DNA of 64,000 nt from Muscardinus avellanarius (GCA_963383645.1 OY726566.1:94593779-94657778); one strand, 5' to 3'; numbered from the stretch's first letter, positions 12,104 through 25,088 are shown. Program-made: numbers and translations. The notes: a model not told the origin generated them from the letters alone.

Positions 12104-12566
12104 GGAAGGAAGGAAGGGAAAAAAAAGTAGAAAATGAAAAGACAAATAAATAAGGCTTTGCTGACGTGCTTTGTGACACCAGCAGCTCCCCTTCATCCAC
12201 ATGTGTGGCCGCATGTGACTGGTCCCAAGGGAAGAACATGTGTTCCATTCCCACAGGGCGGCCGGCAGGGCGCGGTATACTCAGCACACGGTGATTCATG
12301 GCCGTTTACTTAGAGCGGGCTCAGCGGATGTGCAGTTGGTGAGGCTTATCTAGTTTCACCTAAACTAACCTTCATGAAATGGACTTGCAGTTAGAGGGGT
12401 TTCTGCAGAAGCTGCAGGAGGAAGGCAGTTTGCTGGGAATGGACGCCCAAGGAAAGGCTGAGACCTGGGGCAGAGCCTTCTCAGCGCGTGCTCCACCTGC
12501 CCCTGCCAGCAAGGTGGGGTTCCCAAGATAGGGGGGCTGTAACTGCTTTTTTTCTTCTTTTCTTTT

Positions 12567-12742
12567 TGGTGGTACTGGGGATGGAACCCTTCTACCTCCG
12601 GGCTACACTCCCAGACCTATTTTATTCTTTTTATTTGAAAACAGGGTCTCTTAAGCCAGCGTGGCTGGCTTCGAAACTGGGTGATCCTCCTGTCTCCACC
12701 TCCCAAGCGCGAGGATTACAAGCATGCGCCACCACGCCGGGC
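12567..12742 (-). mobile_element. Young B1-dID SINE
   Basis: ggtggtactggggatggaac, cttctacctccgggctacac; left half ends ccaccacgccgggc. Confidence 0.88.
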
Positions 12743-12756
12743 CTGCCTTTCTTCTT

Positions 12757-12905
12757 TAAAAATCAGCTTTATTGAGATACAATTTCCGTATCATACAGTC
12801 ATTTATAGTGTGCGGTCAGTGTTTCTTAGGATGATCACAGACTTGAGCAACTGTCACTACAGTCTTAGAACACTGTCATCTTCAGAAGAAACTCGGGCAG
12901 TAGAG
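12757..12905 (-). mobile_element. L1M 3' terminal fragment
   Basis: cagctttattgagatacaat, cataca and gaacactgtcatcttcag follow the reversed L1M 3' end. Confidence 0.6.
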
Positions 12906-13287
12906 AACTCATTCGGAATACAAGGGGTTTCTTTGTTCTGTTTTGTGATTTGGATATCCAAAAGGATGTGAACATGAAACCTACCAAGGCTAACACATCT
13001 TCACTCCTTACCTTGGAAAAAGTATTTTCCACACAACTTTAAAATCTCCCAAGCTGAGCATTTCAGGAGGTTTTGAAATAATCTATTAAAAATGTAAAAC
13101 TAAAACACCTGTGCTTGACTTGGAACAAACAGCTGATTGACATCAGGAGAGATGTAAATCTTCTAGGCAAAGTAAAGCATGGTTGGTAGGGGAGAGTTTG
13201 TATCTTAATATCATGCTTCTACATGACAGGTCAATGAGGTATTTCTGCCATTTGTGCCCATTATTTTTATTTTTATTTATTTATTTT

Positions 13288-13488
13288 TGCGGGTCTGGGG
13301 ATGGAACCCAGGGGCATTCGACCTCCAAGCTACACCCCCTTCCCTATTTTTTATTCTTTATTTTGAAACCAGGTCTCACTGAGTTGCAGAGGGCCTCACT
13401 AAATAGCTGAGGCTGTCCGCGAACCGCGATCCTCTGGTCTCAGCCTCCCTAATGCTGAGATTACAAGCGTGCGCCACCATGCCCGGCT
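13288..13488 (-). mobile_element. B1-dID SINE, 'gcgggtctgg' subfamily
   Basis: gcgggtctggggatggaacc, then the B1 half ending gccaccatgcccggc. Shares its variants with 20250, 47124 and 56181. Confidence 0.88.
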
Positions 13489-13502
13489 CCGTACCCACAC
13501 AT

Positions 13503-14162
13503 TTTAAAGGGGATTTTTAAAATACTTTTATGGGTGCATTGCGATCATACATAGAGTAAGGTTTAAAGTGATACAAACACACATACACACATCACTCCAA
13601 CCCCACCCCGTCCTACCCCGCTCCCCTACACGTTAGTGAGACTGGTAGCGATACCCTCATGTATGGGCACAGCGTTATTTGAACTGTTTTCTTCAATAAT
13701 CCTCCTTTTTCCCCTCCCCACCCCCTTTCCCCAGTCCTCTTCCACTCTTCCACTGGTCTCTCTCCTCATTTCTGTAAAGGCCCTTTTATTTTCTATTTTC
13801 TCTCTAGCTTCACATATGAGAAAAAACGCACACCTCTTGACTTTCTGAGACTGGCTAATCTCGTATAGCATAACATTCTCTTGTTCTGTCCAGTTCTTGC
13901 AAATGATATCATTTCATTCTCCTTTATGGCTCAGTACAATCCCATTGTATGTATATAACACATTTTAAAATTCATTCATCTGTTGACAAACATGTAGGTC
14001 GATTCCATAATTTGTCTGTTGTGAATTGCGCTGCTCTAAACATGGGTACTCATGAGTCACTGTAGAATTTTAACTTTAGTTCTTTTGGAAAGATAGCAGG
14101 GTCAATGATGGTTCTGTTCCTGGTCTTTGGAGAAACCTCCATTCTAATCCCTATAGTGGTTG
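13503..14162 (-). mobile_element. L1 3' end (3' UTR and ORF2 tail)
   Basis: It begins atacttttatgggtgcattg, continues through the C-rich UTR (ccaccccgtcctaccccgct), and passes into aaattcattcatctgttgac, gaattgcgctgctctaaaca and ggagaaacctccattctaat, the reversed L1 3' end. Confidence 0.75.
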
Positions 14163-14537
14163 TAAAGGGCTTTTTAAAAGGTTAAGCTATGATGTCATTT
14201 AACACTTAATGCTAAAACAAACTGAATTTAGAGCCAGACCTTCCAATTACTGATGACAGTGTGCTAAACCAAGATTTTTCCAAAATAATAAAGGTTTTAT
14301 GAACACTCACAGATTAAACATTGCTTTAAATATAGTTGTATTCCATTGTTACTCTTTTAAGTTTTTGTGTTTTATAATGTCTATAATTATTTAAGTAGCA
14401 TTATATATATAATTTATAAATAAATGACTACATAGACATACATATACCTATATATAGATGTTAGTGGTACATGATTAATTTTTTAATTGACAGGAATACG
14501 CTATAAAAATAATTTAAGAAACATTGATTTAGACCAG

Positions 14538-14880
14538 GGATCAGCAAGATTTTTGCATATGGCCAAATAGTATATATTTTCAAATTTGTATGCCATGTAA
14601 CCTCTGTCAGAAGTACTTAGTTCCAGCACTGAAGTATAAAAACCAACCACAGACAGTATGAGCATCGTTGCTCTCCCACAAAGCTTTATTTACAGAAGCT
14701 GGAGGTGGTGGAACATGCTTGTAATCCTAGTACTTAAGAGACTGAAACAGGAGGATTGTAGGTTCAAGGCTAGCCTCAGCAATTTAGCAAGACCTTCAGA
14801 TCCTCCTTCAAAATAAAAAAATACAGTAGGATTGTGGTGTGTCTCGGCCTGCAGGCCATAGTCTGCCAGTCCCTGGCTTA
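14538..14880 (+). mobile_element. DNA-transposon (hAT-type) relic split by a SINE
   Basis: The left part (ggatcagcaagatttttgca, atggccaaatagtatatatt, caaagctttatttacagaag) ends at about 14696. The right end (gcaggccatagtctgccagt) resumes at about 14851. A + strand SINE sits between them. Confidence 0.65.
14697..14850 (+). mobile_element. B1-dID SINE, diverged, inside a DNA-transposon relic
   Basis: gctggaggtggtggaacatg, gtaatcctagtacttaagag, then a degraded ID half. Confidence 0.75.
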
Positions 14881-15078
14881 GGTGGCAGAAATGTCGAGTT
14901 TTCAGAATACCCTAAGGGAGCTGCCATGTTAAAGGATGGCAGGGGTGGTAATGTGGAGGCCTAGGTCGGTACTAATCTTGTAATTACTTGTGTAAGTCAC
15001 TTCACCTCTTAGCCCCAGGTTCCTGTGCATTAACTATAGAGCTTGGAAGGAAAGTCACCTCCAGAATTCCTCCCAGTA

Positions 15079-15273
15079 GCCGGGCGTGGTGGCGCACGCT
15101 TGTAATCCTCGCGCTTGGGAGGCAGAGACAGGAGGATCGCGCAGGTTCGAAGCCAGCCGCGCTGGCGTTAGAGACCCTGTTTCAAAAATATAAAATAGGT
15201 CTGGGAGTGTAGCCCGGAGGTAGAAGGGCTTCCAGGAACCCCAGTACCACTAAAAAAAAAAAAAAAAAAAAAA
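15079..15273 (+). mobile_element. Young B1-dID SINE with target-site duplication
   Basis: agaattcctcccagta is repeated at 15063-15078 and 15274-15289. The A-tail is about 23 bases, so the insertion is recent. Confidence 0.92.
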
Positions 15274-15974
15274 AGAATTCCTCCCAGTAGCATTCTTCTC
15301 TGATCCTAAGATCTTGCCACCTACCTCACCACAGCAGTGGGTTTCCGCTGGGCCTCTCAAAGCAGAGTGTGTGAAAATGGGGTTTAACTTTGTGAATGAA
15401 ATGGTGCAGAAGAGCAGAGAAGGTGGCAAGATTCAAGAGGGCCGACATTCCATTCTGAACAATTGGAAGTCCTGGCTTGCTCTTCTGGAAGAATCCTTCG
15501 CCGTGCAAATGTTCTAACGTGATGGTAGCGTTCTCTGAACCACAGCCTCCTCTTGCGGCTAAGATTTATGGAGCTCTTGTTGGTGGTAGCCGGCCCTGAT
15601 TTCTTTTATTTCTTGAGGAAAGCTGCAGAGTGAGAGGAAACACCTGGTGTGGAGACAGAGACTTAGAAAAGCCTCCACGCGTGCGGCCTCTTCGGGCTCC
15701 TTTTGGCAGGGCGGAGCCTATGGAAGCACCCTTCCCCCTTCAGCGCCACTGATGTCTGTCTGCCCTTCCCGGTTGCTAGAAGCTGTGCTTGTGTTTGCAC
15801 CATGCACCACCAGAGCTTCGCTCATTCTCTCCGAGCCTTCCGCACCCCGGGCGAACTGGAATGTTTGCTTTTCCACGTCCGTATTTCCTGACCGTGCAAC
15901 CTTGCCGTTTGAGCTCTCGTGTGTGTAGAAAGGGCCTCTCCAGCCGACCAGCTCCCCCAACCTTACCCATCTGA

Positions 15975-16235
15975 AGGGTTCCGGCTCAAATGCCACTTTC
16001 TCCACGAAACTTTCTCGGAGCCTTTAGCCAGAATTGTGGATTTTTTCCCCCTCTATACTTGAAGTCACTTTGTCTATAAGTCCCCTGTGATACATCTCAC
16101 ATTCAACTATCAATACACTTTTACACAATCTTAGCTTCCCTGCCAGATCATAAACTCCTTTATTCATCTTGGATTCCTCCCCCAGTGGCTTGAATAAAGA
16201 AAATGCTTTATCAGTATCCATTGGATGGATGCCCC
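15975..16235 (+). repeat. L2 3' end relic
   Basis: ggctcaaatgccactttctc, cctgccagatcataaactcc and tgaataaagaaaatgcttta follow the L2 3' end in order, ending near gtatccattggatggatg. Confidence 0.65.
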
Positions 16236-16504
16236 AGTGCTAGCCATCCGGGTGTCAGTGTCCAGGTTAGAGCAGCCAGCATTGCCAGGGAGAATCCCAC
16301 TACCACAAGTGGGCGTTGCCTGCCACCAGCTGACTCTGCCTGTCATCCGTCTCATCTGCTCAGAGTCTGGGCTCCCTGCAACCCCCTTTGCTGCCCAGGC
16401 TCACCAGTCTGTATTGAACTGTCTTCTCTCAAAGTCTAAGTCTCACATGGCTCAGTGGTTTGGTCAGAGAGAAGAATCTACACAAGTTTAGAAACCCATA
16501 AAGT

Positions 16505-16720
16505 AGGCAGGCGTAGTGGTGCACACCTGTAATCTCAGTACTTGGGATGCAGAAACAACAGGTTCACAGGTTTGAGGCCAGCCTCAACAACTTGCAAAGG
16601 CCCTCCGCAACTTAATAAGACCCTAAAATTTTAATTTACATTAAAAATAAAAGATAGGCTGAGGGTATATGTAGATCGCAGGTTAAATGCCCCTTGTTTC
16701 AATCCCCAGTACCACAAATA
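16505..16720 (+). mobile_element. B1-dID SINE
   Basis: ggcaggcgtagtggtgcaca to caatccccagtaccacaaat. Confidence 0.85.
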
Positions 16721-17678
16721 CTCAAAAATGGGACCCAGAAATCAAGTCCAGTGATGTAACTTTGTCATTTGTATTCGAAGATAGGGCATTCTTAAAGTTT
16801 GTAATCTCCACTCCTGAAGCCACTCCTCCCTCTGTCACATAACAATTTTAAGGAATCAGTGATTATTACTAATGACTAGTCAAAAGACCCCGTAAGCCTC
16901 ATCTTTTAACAATCTCTTGTTGGGATGGACATCCTCTGATCTAGGACGGGTTCCTTCAAGTCATTTAAGTGCTGTCCAAAAACCTCCCTAATGCCCAGGC
17001 CTCTCAAGGGCTCAGTTCCCCGAGTCTCAAGCTGTTGGTGATTCTAATTCAGTTAGCACACACAAACATGGGTTCGTGCTTCCTTAATGTTACCCTATCG
17101 ATGAAAACATTTGCATTTTTACAGGGATCTTCTGTTTATTCAAAGGCAGTCTTTAAGCATGAAATCAGGTTCTATTTGGTTTGCTTGGTCAGGCTAACTT
17201 TTTACCAAATCACAAGTACCATCTGCTGTCCTCCCTCCACTTTGAGCAGATCCTGCCCTAGGTACGGTTTTCCTAGACAGGACAATGACCTGTCCAGAGC
17301 AAAGCAGACTCCTTGACTTCCTGTCCCAGCAGTAGGGAGGCTGGACCCATTAGCAATGAGTGGCTGCCAAGTCTCCTGCAAGAGTTAAGGGTTCTTTCCG
17401 GTGGGCCAAACATCCAGGATATGGTCCTTCATTTTCTGTTTCCTGTCTCCACATGAGGTTTGTCCTTCACTTGTAAATAAAACTACGCAATTCCAGCGTG
17501 CCGAGCATCTGGAGCGCCAGCTGGATGCTGGATGAGTTTGAGCAATACCTCTGCCACCAGGGAGGGGGCACCACCCTCCGTATGTTTTCTCCTTGGAATC
17601 ACAGTCACTTCTTTGGCTAACAGTGTTAAAAATAACGCCCCAGCATCTCATCTATTGGTACATTAGAGCTATCTGCTT

Positions 17679-17887
17679 TTTTTTTTTTTTTTTTTTTTTT
17701 GGTGGTGGTACTGGAGTTCCTGGAAGCCCTTCTACCTCCGGGCTACACTCCCAGACCTATTTCTACATTTTTATTTGGAAACAGGGTCTCCTAAGCCAGC
17801 GCGCGCGGCTGGCTTCGAACCTGCGCGATCCTCCTGTCTCCGCCTCCCAAGCGCGGGGATTACAAGCGTGCGCGACCACGCCCCGGC
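17679..17887 (-). mobile_element. Young B1-dID SINE with target-site duplication
   Basis: gagctatctgctt flanks it at 17666-17678 and 17888-17900. T22 tail, young-subfamily right half. Confidence 0.92.
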
Positions 17888-18884
17888 GAGCTATCTGCTT
17901 CTAAAGAGAGATGCGGGACACAGAGAAGAGGAAGAGATGGGAGGTGATGCCACACAAATAGAAAGGAAGGTTGGGAAGAAGGCAATGAATAGTAAATCTT
18001 TTTCCAATTAAGAAAAAATGAGAGTGGCAGCAGAAAAACTCCAGAGGGCACTTTGGGGGGGAAGGGAAAGATGACAAAAGGCCTGTTATGAAAATCCATT
18101 GCCCATAAATTTCCCCACATTAAGCCCTGCCTGTCTAGAGAAGTGTCTGAGAATCCACACAGCTGAATCTCAGAAACACTAGATATGTGACTTGACTTAG
18201 CAGTGCCCGCAGGCTGGTACCCCTCCCATAGGCACGTCTGCAAGACCACTTTCCCTGACGGGGATTCCCTTTCATTAGTCACAGGTTCATCATCTCCGTT
18301 TAAGGACATCTTGTTTTCATTTTTCCAGTGACTTTCTTTCTTTGTCAGATGTTTTATCAGTGTGATAGCAGTGCTATAATTTGAAGCTCAACCACATGAA
18401 ATCATAGACTTGTGTACTGCGCCGCACAAATATTTCAGATTTGGGAGTACGACGAGTTTTTAGATCACTCAAAGATTCATCTCAAAACGAGTTCCTATTT
18501 TTTACCTTTCAAGATGGAAATGGAAATGTCTGTTTCAGGGAGATTGTCCTCGAGTATGAAGAGATTTTGTCGACACACCTGTGGTCAAATGCAGTTTCAC
18601 CCTGAGCAAGCCATGGGAATGTGAGACTGTCCCCTCGCCCACGACACAGCAGGTGTTTGTTAGTGTATACTCGCATCTAGACTTTTATAAAGTCTAGCAG
18701 GTGAACAAGCTGGCAGAATGTAGCTTTGCCAGACATGGGCACCTGGGTCGGAATTGTTTTCTCATCTTTTACTTTTAAAAAATTGGCTGATCCCATTGTT
18801 TGTCCATACAATATGTAAAGCAAGACTGTCCTCTTTGACAATAGCCAGAGAATGTTTTCAATTAAAATTTACTGTGTGTGGGGG

Positions 18885-19087
18885 AGGGAGCTAATTGGGG
18901 ATTGAACTCAGGGGCATTCTACCTCTGAGCTACACCCCCGGCCCTTTCTATTGTTTTATTTTGAAACAGGATCTCACTAACTTCTGCAGGGCCTCGCTAA
19001 GTTGCTAAGGCTGGCTTTGAACCTGCAATCCTCCTGTCTCAGCCTTCCAAGTACTGGGCCTGTAGGTATGTGCCGCCACATCTAGCA
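18885..19087 (-). mobile_element. B1-dID SINE
   Basis: ggggattgaactcaggggca through tgtgccgccacatctagc. Confidence 0.87.
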
Positions 19088-20249
19088 GTTTTCTTTTCAC
19101 TGGCACATTTTTTTAAAGCCTAAGATTGTTATGACTCACATTTTCCTATTTTATACATTCAAATTCCTTCAAGAGTCTTATTCATTATTTATGATTCTTA
19201 TTAGACCAGAGGATCCTAGATTATCCTTGAAGAAGATAATGTTTAAGGAAATGCAAGCAGTAATGGAGCTTACCTGCATGAGTCACATTTATACCAGGTG
19301 AATCTCAAATAAAAGTAGAAAGTGAGCAAGGAATTTTTCAATTTTATTTTTGGCTTCCTAGACACGCATTTCTCTTTCTCCTTTTAGTTTACTTTACCCA
19401 AAGTTTGACCCAGGTAACCAAGTGAGAAACAAAGCAGCTGTCTTCTCCAACACCAATCTTCTCTTTCCATAACTATTCTTTAGAAATATTAATAAAAGAT
19501 GAATATTATCGCTTTAATAGGGTGGCATAGATGGAATGGCACAAATTCAGTCCTATTTGTGACAAAATGTATAGATTTTAGTTTATCTCAGGAAACTCTC
19601 ATGGAATACCCCACCAAAATCTATACTCGACAAAATGCATTCTTTCTTTTCAAAAGAAATGTGAGAAAAATAACAACTTAATAAGGAAGCCAGTCCAAAT
19701 CCTATTGATTTTTTTCTCCTGAATATCATACCATTTGTGGCCCTTGTGACATTGAAAAGAAATGTCACCAGCTGAATAAGAAGTTAGACATTTATCCCAT
19801 TCAAACTATAATCTCAAGAAAGGTTTGGAAAACCCTGTGCCTCCTCTGTAATTATAAACTATATCTATTCATAATAGAGAGATGAATCTCAAAAACATAT
19901 TATATGAAAGATATTAGAGAATGCTTACATTAGTATCATGTACAGTTTTTTAAAGACAAAACGTTAAAAGTCCATTATTTTGTGATTCATATTATGATGG
20001 TAAAAACGATTGAGAAAAGCAAGAAAATAATATGAACAACCCCCAAATTTAGGCTACTGGTTACTTGGTGGCCTTTTAAAAAAGATAGAAAAGGAATTGA
20101 AAAGGGACACCTAAGATTAAGGTGCTGGTGCTTTTTAAGTTGGATATTAGGTACATGGGTATTTGCTTTATTATTATCTTTATAGTGGTTATATACTATT
20201 CATATATTTGCAGGTACAATGTAATTCATGATAAAAAATCCTTTTAATT

Positions 20250-20461
20250 AATTTTTTTTTGCGGGTCTGGGGATGGAACCCAGGGGCATTTTGAATTCCA
20301 AGTTATACCCCCTGCCATATTTTTTTATTCTTTATTTTGAAACAGGGTCTCACTAAGTTGTGGAGGACCTCACTAAGTAGCTGAGGCTGTCCGCCAACCG
20401 CTATCCTCTGGTCTCAGCCTCCCAAATGCTGGGATTACAAGCGTGTGCTATCACACCCAGC
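20250..20461 (-). mobile_element. B1-dID SINE, 'gcgggtctgg' subfamily
   Basis: gcgggtctggggatggaacc to tgtgctatcacacccagc. Confidence 0.88.
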
Positions 20462-20489
20462 AAAAATCTTTTTAATTTAAAATAAGAAG

Positions 20490-20576
20490 CCCAAGGCTGG
20501 GAGTATAGCCCGGAGGTAGAAGGGTTTCCAGGAATCCCAGTACCACCAAAAAATAAATAAATAAAATAAAATAAGA
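20490..20576 (+). mobile_element. Isolated young-subfamily ID half
   Basis: aaggctgggagtatagcccg, ccaggaatcccagtaccacc, then an A/T-rich tail. The matching B1 half is missing. Confidence 0.7.
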
Positions 20577-20581
20577 AAACC

Positions 20582-20747
20582 AGCCGGGCGTGGTGGCACA
20601 TGCTTGTAATCCCTGCGCTTGGGAGGCGGAGACAGGAGGATCACACAGGTTCAAAGCCAGCCTTTCTAAATAAAAATATAAAAAAATAGGTATCTGGGAG
20701 TGTAGCCTGGAGGCAGAAGGGTTTCCAGGAATCCCAGTAGCACCAAA
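20582..20747 (+). mobile_element. Young B1-dID SINE (internal deletion)
   Basis: gccgggcgtggtggcacatg to ccaggaatcccagtagcacc. The centre is shortened. Confidence 0.88.
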
Positions 20748-21409
20748 AAAAAATTAATAATAATAAAATAAGAAACCTAAACAATTAGAATCTGTCGTCT
20801 TAAAATCCCCTCTGGTTATGTGCAATGCTTCAGAAATGAGCCTCTCAACTTGAGGATCTGCTTGTCTTGGGCCATTCTAGAACATTATAGAATCTACTGT
20901 AATCTGACTCAGAGTTAGAATCAGAACTCTGAGTAGCCCCAGGTCTCTGCTAACCATACATGATCAATGAGATACGATCTCACTGGACAGGATGTTTCTT
21001 CATAATGATGCCAATTACCAGCCTATTATGATATGGGTAGAAGCAAGAAGAGGTTTTTTTCCCTGTCTGATTCTCTGCAGCACATTCCCTGCATCACAGT
21101 CTGTGTTTATAGAGTTTATGTGATTATGGGAGGTCATCATTTTATAAAGCAAAGGCGAGACTGGTTGGTGGTGATGACTTGCAAGGACATACGTAAGAGC
21201 AGTCAAGTGTAAAGCACACAGCGTTCTATCTTGGAGAACCCAAGTGTATGGTTGGTATAAGAAGGCAGTGACTCAGTGTGTCTCTGTATGTAGAGAGGGG
21301 ATGGAAGAAAGAAAAATAAATGAAGTGAGAAAGACTTCTTTTCCTGGAATTTTCTTCAAGGTATTAAATCTTCTTGTATACCTTTACTCCAGTAAAAGAC
21401 ACAATACTG

Positions 21410-21602
21410 GCCGGGCGTGGTGGCGCACGCTTGTAATCCCGCGCTTGGGAGGTGGAGAAAGGAGGATCGCGCAGGTTCAAAGCCAGCCACGCGCGCTGGC
21501 TTAGGAGACCCTGTTTCCAAATAAAAATGTAAAAATAGGTCTGGGAGTGTAGCCCAGAGGTAGAAGGGCTTCCAGGAACCCCAGTACCACCAAAAAAAAA
21601 AA
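21410..21602 (+). mobile_element. Young B1-dID SINE
   Basis: gccgggcgtggtggcgcacg to aaccccagtaccaccaaaaa. Its A tail runs into a GAAA array (21603-21655). Confidence 0.9.
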
Positions 21603-21610
21603 AAAAGAAA

Positions 21611-21654
<44 letters not shown>

Positions 21655-21655
21655 A
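21603..21655. repeat. (GAAA)n microsatellite
   Basis: Grown from the A tail of the SINE at 21410. Confidence 0.95.
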
Positions 21656-21845
21656 TGCAGCACATTTTTACTTTTCTTTTCCACCAAAAAAACCTGCTAA
21701 GAATGCTTTCTTTCACTCTATCTTGTATTAACTACTAATGAGCCAATTGACTCTTGACGATGAGTCAATTTCTAAACATATTCTGACCTGAAGATATTTT
21801 AATTTTCTTAAGTTTTGTTTCTCCATTATAGTTTTTAATTGTCAT

Positions 21846-21855
21846 CCTTTTAAGG
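21846..21855. promoter_or_regulatory. Perfect CArG-box match (candidate SRF site)
   Basis: CCTTTTAAGG fits CC(A/T)6GG exactly and is nearly palindromic. It lies in non-repeat intron DNA of CALD1, a gene known to be controlled by SRF in smooth muscle. A single 10-mer can occur by chance in 64 kb. Confidence 0.35.
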
Positions 21856-22531
21856 ACTGCAAGAAAAACTTCAGAGTTGGACTTTATGTGCATTCAATGA
21901 AACCACAACATTTTTTCAGACACCACACATAAACAAAATCATAATTAAGGGGCTGGAATGTCTCTATAAACTTCTTTTAACTTTCGGGCATACAGTTAAG
22001 TCTGCTGGGCAGATATGATTCATTTCAGTAGTCAGAATTCTCCCTGACTACTCCCTGATCACAGCATGGCCTGAGATTTTGCTAAGAGCCTTTGAAATTT
22101 TTAGAGTTGATTGCATATATTTGGAGATTCTGCTTGCGTTTCATATTATGAAAGAAAAATCCCTGGGGTTTTTGCTACATGAGAAAAAATAATGAAAGTA
22201 CGTATGAGTCATTTTGCCTCCAAGTAGTCGATGAGCATATTTTCAACCACATGAGATTTTAACTCCTTAAGTGGGATTCTATATTAAGACCTCATTTCAT
22301 ACTGTGACTTCGGAAGATCCAGTGATGATGGCAATCAAAATAATAACACTAATTGGCTAAGAAGTCGACCTTCTTTGAAGCCGTGAGCCCCAGTCTTTCT
22401 TCCTCCTGGGACTAAATGGGCAATATATACTGCAGGAAACTGGGGCAGGACAGAGCTCTAACCTGAGTGTCTCAATTACAAGCCTGTAATCTCCTTTAGC
22501 CAACACCGCTTCCTCACATTAAAGTGGATTA

Positions 22532-22738
22532 CAGAAAGGCACAAGGGCACACACCTGCACTCCTAGTATTAGGAAGCCTGAGACCTAAGAAGAATCGTAG
22601 GTTCAAGGCCAGCCTCAACAATTGAGTGATATCCTCAGCAGCTTAGAAAGACCGTGTTTCAAAAAATAAAAATTAAATTAAATTGGGCTGGGGGTATAGC
22701 TCAGTGGTAGAGTGCCGCTGGGTTCAGTCTTTAGTAAC
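22532..22738 (+). mobile_element. B1-dID SINE
   Basis: ggcacaagggcacacacctg, then an ID half with a good A box (tagctcagtggtagag). Tail grades into a CA/CG array. Confidence 0.83.
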
Positions 22739-22766
22739 ACACACACACACACACGCGTGCGCGCGG
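22737..22766. repeat. (CA)n(CG)n
   Basis: cacaca passing into cgcgtgcgcgcg, an alternating purine-pyrimidine run at a SINE tail. Confidence 0.9.
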
Positions 22767-23533
22767 CAGTGCCATGATACACAGAAACATCAGTGCTAAT
22801 CGTGGGGGCCAGCTGCCGTCTACTGGCCTACGAGTTGTTATGAATTCCTAAACAGCTGACTCCGGTAGGCTTCATTCTTTCAGGTGGTAAATCTAGGGAA
22901 TCTGTTGGTGCATCTATTATATCCTCTTAAACATGTAATCAAACCAGCCCAGGCACCAATAAAAGCAATTAATATTTTTTCTTATTCTATTAGAGATCTT
23001 GTTTCATTAGTAAAATACAATTGCTGGAATTTTACTTAAAAATTTAAGGATATCCTATGGTCTCAATCAAGAAAGTAGCAAAGCAGAAAAAGGACAACAT
23101 GAAAGGAAGTAAGAGCGACCCTCTTCAAAGCGCGGGGGACGTGGGGTGCAAACAGAACAAAGCAGCCCGGGCTGGAGAGCAGAGCGCTGTAAGAATTGTG
23201 TCCGTGTCGCCCAAGTGTTGGGTAGAAATTGGTGGGAAGTAAGGGATGAGGAGACCCTGAGGCAAGATGGCCCCTGAGATGTGGTTAAAGAAACTTCTGC
23301 CAGTCTCCATTTCTCTCATGTGAATGACATGTAGACCTTAGCCATCCCCATGTAAGGATGCCAAGTCTTCAACGGTTTCCTTATTTGCCATGTCTGCAGC
23401 ACTTTTATGTATTTTAGTTTCCTATCTAAAAGGCCCAGACTATACCATGGTCATCCTGAGACTTGAATATACTGCGGCGGCAGAGCTCTGGTGGTGAAGA
23501 CTTAAAATAAGCTTCTTATAAAAGCCACAGCGT

Positions 23534-23725
23534 GCCGGCGTGGTGGCACACGCTTGTCATCCCCGCGCTTGGGAGGCGGAGACAGGAGGATCGCGCAGGT
23601 TCGGAGCCAGCCTTGCTGGCTTAAGAGACCCTGTTTCCAAATAAAAATATAAAATAGGTCTGGGAGTGTAGCCAGGAAGTAGAAGGGCTTCCAGGAACCC
23701 CAGTACCACCAAAAGGAAAAAAAAA
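23534..23725 (+). mobile_element. Young B1-dID SINE with target-site duplication
   Basis: aaagccacagcgt (23521-23533) and aaagccatagcgt (23726-23738) flank it, with one mismatch. Young right half. Confidence 0.9.
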
Positions 23726-24294
23726 AAAGCCATAGCGTTCCAAGCAAGTTTTTCTGTTGCATAGACCCGTTTTTCCTTATCCTGTAACACCAGGGCCTTT
23801 AAGCAATTATTCTGGAAATGAAACAAAAGCCAGTCCTCCACTTTTCCATACTACTGACACAATCAAATGATGTCATGTAATTAGTATGGACTTTTGAGAT
23901 TGTTCACACTTACTCATAGGTGTACAGGCATGCACATGAGCACACACACTAGATCATCCCTCTTATCTCCCAAATATCCCATCATACATTTTTCTGTCAA
24001 CATCTCCGACCTTTCTGCAGAAAGGTCAATCATCCCTTTCTCCAAGTGTTTATGGCAAGAAATGAGCAAAGACACCTACCAAGAAACAAACTCTGGTTTG
24101 TTTACTACACCATGGCTGTAAGAAGACGTACCATAGAGTTTTTACCAAGAGTGTAAATCCTCTTACAGCCAGCATGGGTGGGAAGCCCAGGGATTCTAGT
24201 CAAAAAATTTAATAAGAGAGTTGCTTAGCAGATTATTTGAGAATTACCAGATTTGTAAAATAAAAAAAAATTGATCACAATAAAATGCATTCAA

Positions 24295-24470
24295 GCCTGG
24301 TGTGATTGCATGAGCCTATAATCCCAGTAGAATTAGGAGGCTGAGACAGAAGGATTGCAGGTTCAAGGCCAGCCTTTACAGCTTATCAAGATCCTGTTTT
24401 ATTTTATTTTTAAAGGCTGGGGGTACAGCTCAGAGTTATGCCCTGAGTTCAATCTCCAATACAAATATAT
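24295..24470 (+). mobile_element. B1-dID SINE
   Basis: gcctggtgtgattgcatgag to gttcaatctccaatac; tail of ATAT repeats. Confidence 0.8.
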
Positions 24471-25088
24471 ATAAATATATGTTATATATATAACACAATG
24501 CATTCAATTAGAACTCTATTAAATAAAGTTCAGTCTTCCTCATGAATCAGAGGACTTTGAGGCTCCAACCCCACTTCTGAGTTTCTGAGTCATCTGGGAG
24601 CATCCATTGTCTTTGTACTGTAGAGTATGTGTGGACTGGTTAATACCAGAATCTGCTGAATTTTCACAGAAGAGACAAATGGATTGTTATGCATTAATGA
24701 CGGTCCAGTGGTTGGTTAGGTGTGATTTCTACTAGTCAGCACATTTCAAATAGGTTTACATCTGGTGTGTGGAAAACCAGAAATGCTAACATATTGTCTT
24801 TAACTGGAGCGTAAAGCGGAGCTTGTGCTATCATTTGGTTATATTTAGGATGCTGTGTACTTGTCTCTCATTGAGGGCAAATTCAGCCCATGGTGGATTT
24901 AGCACTCTTATGCATTGCTTATTTCATTTGGAACTTTTTGGAAGTCAGTTAATCAATGCATATCAAAAGCCTTTAAAATAAGCATACTATCATTAAAAGT
25001 CAGAAATTGTAACTTTTTTTTTTTTTTTTTTGGGTGGTACTGGGGATGGAACCCTTCTACCTCCGGGATACACACCCAGACCTATTTG

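Noticed and set aside
15647..15970. Overlapping 60-95 aa frames on both strands in a GC-richer patch
   Set aside because: Frames on both strands reflect composition, and the 3' side merges into an L2 relic; no promoter or exon evidence.
17860..18309. 149-aa frame on the - strand
   Set aside because: Partly SINE-derived; rest lacks any recognisable motif.
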